Shown here piece after piece: positions 7,746-11,347 of a DNA stretch of 11,347 nucleotides; positions within the stretch are counted from its first letter, which is position 1, and each line of letters starts with the position of its first letter. The translations under genes and the position numbers were made by a program. The stretch spans positions 3,678 to 15,024 of the forward strand of contig JABSRS010000041.1 of assembly GCA_013214885.1 (NCBI GenBank), given 5' to 3'. The DNA is from Gammaproteobacteria bacterium. Its GTDB lineage: Bacteria > Pseudomonadota > Gammaproteobacteria > Enterobacterales > Psychrobiaceae. The notes below the pieces were generated by a model. That model worked only from the letters and a program-made list of their open reading frames with translations, made no database searches and had not been told where the DNA came from.

Positions 7746-8639
7746 ATGAAACTTGATATTGAAACCCTTAAAATTCTTGACCTGATCGTTCAATTTGGCA
7801 GTTTTGCCAAAGCCGCAGACAAACTAGGCAGAGCGCAATCAGCCGTTAGTTATCAAATCAAAAAATTAGAACAGCATCTAGGTGTTGAGCTGTTTGATCG
7901 CTCTAAATATCGCGCTGAACTTACCCCCGAAGGCAGTGCGATATTGGTTGAGGGGCGCCGCTTATTGCAACAAGTGCGTAATCTTGAAGTCCTAGCCGAG
8001 CGTTTTAGCCAAGGTTGGGAAGCCAAATTAGAAATAATTATTGATGGCGCATTACCAATGCAACCTATTATGCGAGCCTTAAAGCGGTTGTCACAAATGA
8101 ACGTGCCAACAAGGGTTCGGCTTAAAACTGAGTTTCTAAGTGGTGTTCAGCACTGTTTTGATAGTAATAACTCCGATCTAATGTTGGTTAAAAGTTATCA
8201 ATCGACGCCTTACTTAGTGTCACGTCCATTGACCGAAATGACCACTGTGTTAGTTGCCGCACCAGAACATCCATTGTCCGACCTTAAAAATATAGAATTA
8301 AAACACCTCCACGGTCATATAGAATTAACCATTGCTGATTCAGGAGATCAAGATCCTAATTTTCAAGATGAATTACAATTTGGCAGTGAGCGGGTATTCT
8401 ATCTAAGTGGCTTTATTACCAAGAAAAACGCCATTATGATGGGACTAGGGTTTGGCTGGGTGCCTGACTACTTAATTAAGCAAGAACTTGAGGACCGTAG
8501 TTTGATTGAACTCGACTACATGAGTGGATCTCGTCATTCATTTGTGCCTAAGCTAGTTCATTCATCAGAACGACCACTAGGACGCGCTGGGTGCTTACTA
8601 AGTGATTTAATCTTAGAAGAGTTTAAAGAACCTGATTAA
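7746..8639 (+). CDS. LysR-family transcriptional regulator, likely regulator of hpd
   Basis: A 297-residue protein starting at the ATG at 7746 (MKLDIETLKIL), where LysR proteins normally begin. A longer frame opens at a TTG at 7686, but its first 20 residues do not resemble a LysR N-terminus. The winged helix-turn-helix covers about 5-65, with the recognition stretch AADKLGRAQSAVSYQIKKLEQHLGVELFDR. The periplasmic-binding-protein-like effector domain covers about 90-290. The effector is not predictable from sequence. It is divergent from hpd, the standard arrangement for a LysR protein controlling its neighbour and itself, so a tyrosine-pathway compound is a reasonable guess. The ribosome binding site is weak. 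The gene ends at the hairpin terminator at 8646. Confidence 0.88.
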   Translation: MKLDIETLKILDLIVQFGSFAKAADKLGRAQSAVSYQIKKLEQHLGVELFDRSKYRAELTPEGSAILVEGRRLLQQVRNLEVLAERFSQGWEAKLEIIIDGALPMQPIMRALKRLSQMNVPTRVRLKTEFLSGVQHCFDSNNSDLMLVKSYQSTPYLVSRPLTEMTTVLVAAPEHPLSDLKNIELKHLHGHIELTIADSGDQDPNFQDELQFGSERVFYLSGFITKKNAIMMGLGFGWVPDYLIKQELEDRSLIELDYMSGSRHSFVPKLVHSSERPLGRAGCLLSDLILEEFKEPD

Positions 8640-8645
8640 TTAAAT

Positions 8646-8676
8646 AAGCCCCTTTAGCGAACGTAAAGGGGCTTTA
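8646..8676. terminator. Shared terminator of convergent lysR and comEA-like genes
   Basis: AAGCCCCTTTA (8646-8656) pairs with TAAAGGGGCTT (8664-8674), an 11-bp stem with a 7-base loop. T-rich sequence flanks it on both strands. It sits 6 bp after the lysR stop and 4 bp beyond the comEA-like stop, so it should serve both transcripts. Confidence 0.88.
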
Positions 8677-8680
8677 TGGA

Positions 8681-9169
8681 TTATTTAGCAACGAGTTTCT
8701 TTTTGCTAGACTTGGCTTTTTTTACCTTATCTGAATGGCCCACTACCGTTTTGCCCTTTAGTGAAATTTTGGTTTTATTCTTGGCCAGTATTTTCTTGCC
8801 AATGCCTTTCACTTTTAATAAATCATTAGCAGACTTAAATGCACCGTGCTTGTTACGGTAATCAACAATGGCTTTCGCTTTCTTCTCGCCAATACCACTT
8901 AACACACTAACCAACTGCTGCTTGGTCGCTTTATTAATGTTGACCATTTTATAGCTTGTGGTGATTTGGGCTTTCTTTTTCGCCTTCGATTTAGCCTTAG
9001 CTTTTTCCTTAGACTTTTTGTCTTTAATCGCAGCACTGGTGCTGACCTTGTGGGCTTTTACCTTTTCTATTTTGGCTTTCTCAGTATCACTAGTTTTTGC
9101 CAAGGCAAGAGGACTAGCTGTTAACCCTAAAGTTAATGCGGCAATCAGGATTTTTTGACATATATTCAT
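8681..9169 (-). CDS. Secreted lysine-rich helix-hairpin-helix protein, ComEA-like
   Basis: A 162-residue protein. A signal peptide (1-24, MNICQKILIAALTLGLT then ALA before K25) predicts export to the periplasm. A Lys/Ala/Ser-rich low-complexity stretch (25-70) comes next, then a ComEA-type double helix-hairpin-helix domain (about 75-137) with VNINKATKQQLVSVLSGIG and LLKVKGIGKKIL. A second lysine-rich tail closes it (138-162). ComEA proteins bind incoming double-stranded DNA in the periplasm during natural transformation. Many gammaproteobacterial ComEA homologues are only about 100 residues, so the basic extensions are unusual and should increase non-specific DNA binding. Transformation itself is not shown by the window. 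Start ATG at 9169 has a GAGAG ribosome binding site. Confidence 0.85.
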   Translation of the reverse strand: MNICQKILIAALTLGLTASPLALAKTSDTEKAKIEKVKAHKVSTSAAIKDKKSKEKAKAKSKAKKKAQITTSYKMVNINKATKQQLVSVLSGIGEKKAKAIVDYRNKHGAFKSANDLLKVKGIGKKILAKNKTKISLKGKTVVGHSDKVKKAKSSKKKLVAK

Positions 9170-9263
9170 AATTTAACTCTCGTTGTTAGCTGTATTCCAT
9201 CATGGATAAAACGATCTGCTACTTATTTGTCTTTTCCTGTGATAGTTCCAGTTGATTAGTAAA

Positions 9264-9289
9264 TCCGAGTACAGGCTTGTTCGCTCGGA
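9264..9289. other. Hairpin in the comEA-ffs intergenic region
   Basis: TCCGAG (9264-9269) and CTCGGA (9284-9289) form a 6-bp stem around a 14-base loop, followed on plus by a T-rich stretch. No gene is seen in 9170-9370 apart from the presumed comEA-like promoter. The hairpin has no identified role and does not match a tRNA. Confidence 0.25.
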
Positions 9290-9370
9290 GTCTTTATTCT
9301 AGTTGAATTTGAAAAATAGATGGATAAATAAGCATTCAGACGCTTTTTGTAAATAAATTAGCTAAATGGC

Positions 9371-9400
9371 TTGCCACAAGCGGGGTTAATCATAGATAAT
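9371..9400 (+). promoter_or_regulatory. Promoter of ffs
   Basis: TTGCCA (9371-9376) and GATAAT (9395-9400) are separated by 18 bp. Both resemble sigma-70 boxes (5/6 match at -10, 4/6 at -35). The predicted start, about 7 bases past the -10 box, falls at 9407, exactly where the 4.5S RNA pairing begins. A GCGCCTC stretch at 9401-9407 gives a GC-rich discriminator, typical of stable RNA promoters. Confidence 0.75.
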
Positions 9401-9406
9401 GCGCCT

Positions 9407-9518
9407 CGGTGACTAATCGGTCCCCTCGCAATGATACTTAGTGAACTCGGCCAGGCCTGGAAGGGAGCAACCGCAGCTAAGGACTCATGTGCCGAGGTGT
9501 GGCTGGTTAGTTACCACC
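9407..9518 (+). ncRNA. ffs: 4.5S RNA, signal recognition particle RNA
   Basis: A complete small bacterial SRP RNA of about 110 nt, which binds Ffh and directs membrane proteins co-translationally to FtsY and the Sec translocon. The apical core CAGGCCTGGAAGGGAGCA (9452-9469) has the GGAA tetraloop at 9459-9462 and the conserved internal-loop bases CAGG and AGCA. The closing stem is clear: GGTGACTAATC (9408-9418) pairs with 9505-9515 over 11 consecutive pairs, two of them G-U. GTGCCGAGGTGTGGCTGG matches the 3' arm of E. coli 4.5S (GTGCCGGGATGTAGCTGG). The gene is intact despite the transposon end only about 20 bases beyond it. No separate hairpin terminator is seen before that end. The exact mature ends are approximate. 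Confidence 0.95.
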
Positions 9519-9534
9519 TATTCTTATTAGTCTT
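9451..9534 (+). other. Candidate attachment site of the Tn7-like element in ffs
   Basis: The element sits immediately 3' of ffs, so the recognised sequence is probably inside this highly conserved gene. A 5'-CC PAM at 9451-9452 with a 32-nt protospacer at 9453-9484 would place the transposon end 50 bp downstream, the distance known for type I-F3 RNA-guided insertion. The last five bases before the end, GTCTT (9530-9534), are the predicted target-site duplication. A TnsD/TniQ protein that recognises ffs DNA directly would also explain the position. The protospacer placement is inference. Confidence 0.45.
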
Positions 9535-9540
9535 TGTCGC

Positions 9541-9603
9541 TTGCACCATAAGTCTTCTAAATTGCACTATAATTCTTCTAAATTGCACTATTAGCTTTCA
9601 TAG
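9541..9603 (+). repeat. Three tandem 21-bp TnsB-binding-site-like repeats
   Basis: Three head-to-tail copies, each starting TTGCAC(C/T)AT, lie at 9541-9561, 9562-9582 and 9583-9603. Copies 1 and 2 differ at 2 of 21 positions. Copy 3 keeps the first nine bases of copy 2 and diverges after that. Closely packed repeats of about 20 bp are the hallmark of Tn7-family right ends, where TnsB binds cooperatively. A perfect TATAAT (9568-9573) lies inside copy 2 and may be the -10 box of the tnsA promoter, with no convincing -35. TnsB binding would then repress its own operon. Confidence 0.8.
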
Positions 9604-9611
9604 ACTACCCT

Positions 9612-9645
9612 TTGTAGTAATAATACTACAAGTAGGAGTATTACT
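9612..9645 (+). promoter_or_regulatory. Palindromic tnsA leader with ribosome binding site
   Basis: TTGTAGTA-ATAA-TACTACAA (9612-9631) is a perfect 8-bp inverted repeat. AGTATTACT (9637-9645) is a second small palindrome that touches the AGGAG ribosome binding site (9634-9638) and ends against the tnsA ATG. TAGTAATA (9615-9622) can alternatively pair with TATTACTA (9639-9646), which would cover the start codon. The layout suits either a repressor operator or two exclusive RNA structures controlling translation. Neither is shown directly. Confidence 0.5.
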
Positions 9646-10281
9646 ATGTATCGTCGCAATCTGAGATACTCAAGAGTTAATAACCTTTATAAGTTTGCCA
9701 GCTCTAAAATGAATACCGTTTATACCGTTGAATCATCCCTTGAATTTGACACCTGTTTTCACCTCGAATATTCTACGAAAATAATCCAATATGAAGCTCA
9801 ACCTCTAGGCTATAAATATCAATTTGAAGGTAAGACTCAGCCTTATACTCCAGACTTTAAAATGATTGATGCTGCTAACATTGAAACTTTTATAGAGGTT
9901 AAGCCACAATCTAAAACATCAGATATCGACTTCAAAGCACGATTCAAAGAAAAACGAGCAGCGGCACTGGAACTTGGTACATCTCTTGTACTGATCACGG
10001 AACGGCAAATCCAAGTTAACCCAATCCTTAATAATTTAAAGTTATTGCATCGTTATTCTGGATTTCAGAAATTCACTCCATTGCAACTTAAGTTATTATC
10101 TTTAGTACGTAGAACTGGTATTTTGACTGTTCTGCAACTGAGTGAGCAACTTTATTTATCTATTAGAGAGCTAATGGCAAGTGTGATTGGTTTAATCTCT
10201 CATGGCGCTTTACTCACAGACTTGTCCCAAGGTGATTTTGGAATGCAATCAACGGTATGGGTGGTGGGTCATGAAAAATGA
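9646..10281 (+). CDS. tnsA: TnsA-type transposon endonuclease
   Basis: A 211-residue protein matching the Tn7 TnsA family. TnsA cuts the 5' ends of the element while TnsB cuts the 3' ends, giving full excision and cut-and-paste movement. The restriction-enzyme-like N-terminal domain (about 1-135) carries ESSLEFD (E33 as the likely first acidic residue), YTPDF (D70) and FIEVKP (E84, K86), the D-ExK core. ILNNLKLLHRYSG (127-139) links to a C-terminal winged-helix region (about 140-211) that in Tn7 contacts TnsC. A good AGGAG ribosome binding site stands 7 bases before the ATG. The reading frame overlaps tnsB by 11 bp, so the two are translationally coupled. Retaining TnsA implies simple insertion rather than cointegrates. 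Confidence 0.93.
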   Translation: MYRRNLRYSRVNNLYKFASSKMNTVYTVESSLEFDTCFHLEYSTKIIQYEAQPLGYKYQFEGKTQPYTPDFKMIDAANIETFIEVKPQSKTSDIDFKARFKEKRAAALELGTSLVLITERQIQVNPILNNLKLLHRYSGFQKFTPLQLKLLSLVRRTGILTVLQLSEQLYLSIRELMASVIGLISHGALLTDLSQGDFGMQSTVWVVGHEK

Positions 10282-11347
10282 AATCAGTTTGTTTATTGAT
10301 GAAACGAATACCGCTAATACCTCGCAAGATGAAAGTACTACCCTATCTATTTATTCCGACCGAGATCTAGCTAGCTATCCAGCTACTATTCAAATAGAAA
10401 CAATGAGGCGCGTAAAAATCCTTAAGTGGATAAAAACACGCCTGACAGGTGGCTGGACTGAAAAAAACCTTAAGGATCTGATAGTCGAAGCTAAAAAAGA
10501 TCTACAAACGGATATCCCCAGCGTCAGAACACTTGGAACCTGGTGGCGTTTATATTTCAATTCTGGCTATCAGTTGTTGTCACTTATTCCAAGGCATAGC
10601 TCCAAAGGAAACACTAACAAACGATTAAGAGATTCAGATGAAGTTTTTTTTGAACGAGCACTAGAACGATATTTAGTAAAGGAAAGACCAACCATTGCGC
10701 ATGTTTACCAATATTACTGTGACACTATTCGACTTGAAAACAAAAGTTTAGTGATCGGTGCAGTAAAAGAAATATCCAAAAGAGCTTTTTACAAACGTAT
10801 TGACGAAATGCCGAAGTATGACGTAATGGTGGCTAGGTATGGCAAATATCGCGCTGACATCGAGTTCAATGCCATTGATGGGCATTTGCCTCCACAGCGT
10901 GTGTTAGAAAGAGTCGAAATAGACCACACACCCTTGGATTTAATCCTTATTGACGATGAACTCCTTGTGCCATTAGGCCGCCCTTATTTAACGTTATTAA
11001 TTGATAGTTTCAGCAAGTGCGTTGTAGGCTTTTATTTCGGATTTAAAGAACCAGGTTATGAGTCCACTCGAAAAGCATTAATGCATGCATTGATGCCAAA
11101 GGATTATATTAAACAAAAATACCCAGAAATAGTTAATGATTGGCCTTGCCGTGGGAAAATGGAGCAACTGGTGGTCGATAATGGCGCCGAGTTTTGGTGT
11201 GACAGCCTTGAGCAAGCTTGCTTAGAAATTGGTATTAATGTTCAGTACAACCCAATAAAAAAACCGTGGTTAAAGCCATTTGTAGAGCGATTTTTTGGCA
11301 CGTTAAATAAAAAGTTTCTTGTGGATATTTCAGGTAAGACGTTTTCT
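10271..11347 (+). CDS. tnsB: TnsB-type DDE transposase, 3'-truncated by the window edge
   Basis: The first 359 residues of a TnsB, open to the window end. TnsB binds the end repeats, cuts the 3' ends and joins them to the target. The N-terminal part (about 1-205) holds the DNA-binding helix-turn-helix regions, including a tryptophan-rich TLGTWWRLYF stretch and SKRAFYKRIDEM. The RNase H-like core follows, with D218 (VEIDHTPLDLI), D303 (LVVDNGAEFW) and E339 (PFVERFFGTLN). Exactly 35 residues separate the last two, a DD35E triad, so the visible active site is intact. GRPYLTLLIDSFSKCVVGFY is typical of the TnsB/TniA branch. The ATG at 10271 lies inside the end of tnsA. The C-terminal part, which contacts TnsC, is outside the window. 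Confidence 0.95.
   Translation, partial: MKNEISLFIDETNTANTSQDESTTLSIYSDRDLASYPATIQIETMRRVKILKWIKTRLTGGWTEKNLKDLIVEAKKDLQTDIPSVRTLGTWWRLYFNSGYQLLSLIPRHSSKGNTNKRLRDSDEVFFERALERYLVKERPTIAHVYQYYCDTIRLENKSLVIGAVKEISKRAFYKRIDEMPKYDVMVARYGKYRADIEFNAIDGHLPPQRVLERVEIDHTPLDLILIDDELLVPLGRPYLTLLIDSFSKCVVGFYFGFKEPGYESTRKALMHALMPKDYIKQKYPEIVNDWPCRGKMEQLVVDNGAEFWCDSLEQACLEIGINVQYNPIKKPWLKPFVERFFGTLNKKFLVDISGKTFS

Larger units (their letters stand above)
9535..11347 (+). mobile_element. Tn7-like transposon, tnsA-proximal end (partial)
   Basis: The element begins with TGT at 9535, like Tn7-family ends. Three end repeats, tnsA and tnsB follow, and it continues past the window. The first 17 bases, TGTCGCTTGCACCATAA, resemble from memory the end of the Vibrio type I-F3 element Tn6677 (TGT..., then CAACCATAA). 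The tnsA end faces the 3' side of ffs, as the right end of Tn7 faces glmS. The other end, tnsC, tniQ/tnsD, cargo and any cas genes lie to the right and are not visible. ffs is a known attachment gene for Tn7-like elements including I-F3 CASTs, so an RNA-guided element is the leading possibility but is unproven here. Confidence 0.88.

Noticed and set aside
9264..9289. tRNA-like arm upstream of ffs
   Set aside because: Only a single 6-bp stem with a 14-base loop is present. There is no acceptor stem, anticodon arm or GTTCRA T-loop.
9541..9603. Short CRISPR array
   Set aside because: The 21-bp units are contiguous with no spacers between them, and their position just inside a TGT end fits transposase-binding sites instead.
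9431..9664. Open frame running through ffs into tnsA
   Set aside because: It reads the SRP RNA and the transposon end as codons. The hydrophobic tail comes from the AT-rich end repeats, and the RNA gene explains the conserved sequence.

Overview
The window looks like chromosomal DNA from a marine gammaproteobacterium of the Alteromonadales type (Shewanella/Colwellia/Thalassotalea relatives). This rests on an AT-rich composition, Shewanella-like CysK, RsuA and HPPD proteins, and a gammaproteobacterial 4.5S RNA. The genus cannot be fixed by eye. About 9.5 kb is ordinary core genome. The last 1.8 kb is the start of a Tn7-like transposon.

Layout: cysK enters on the minus strand, with its C-terminus cut off at base 1. 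Divergent from it is a plus-strand run: a MoxR-type AAA+ ATPase and a VWA (CoxE-like) protein forming a tight pair, a long FabH-type ketoacyl-ACP synthase III, an RsuA-family 16S rRNA pseudouridine synthase, and a REC-REC-GGDEF diguanylate cyclase that ends at a strong palindromic terminator. A short REP-like repeat patch separates this run from hpd (4-hydroxyphenylpyruvate dioxygenase, minus strand). A LysR-type regulator is divergent from hpd and probably controls it. The lysR gene and a minus-strand, secreted, lysine-rich ComEA-like helix-hairpin-helix protein converge on a shared hairpin terminator.

From 9371 the picture changes. A promoter and a complete ffs gene (SRP 4.5S RNA, about 9407-9518) are followed within about 20 bases by a Tn7-type transposon end. 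The end begins TGT at 9535 and carries three head-to-tail 21-bp repeats (TnsB-site-like). A palindromic leader follows, then tnsA (endonuclease) and an overlapping tnsB (DD35E transposase) that runs off the window. The end nearest tnsA faces the 3' end of ffs, the orientation Tn7 uses at glmS.

The ffs gene is one of the known attachment genes of Tn7-like elements that have taken over type I-F CRISPR-Cas systems (I-F3 CASTs). A 5'-CC PAM at 9451-9452 with a 32-nt protospacer ending at 9484 would put the transposon end 50 bp downstream, which fits the spacing known for those systems. No cas gene, tniQ, tnsC or CRISPR array lies inside the window, so RNA-guided insertion is a prediction about the sequence to the right, not an observation.
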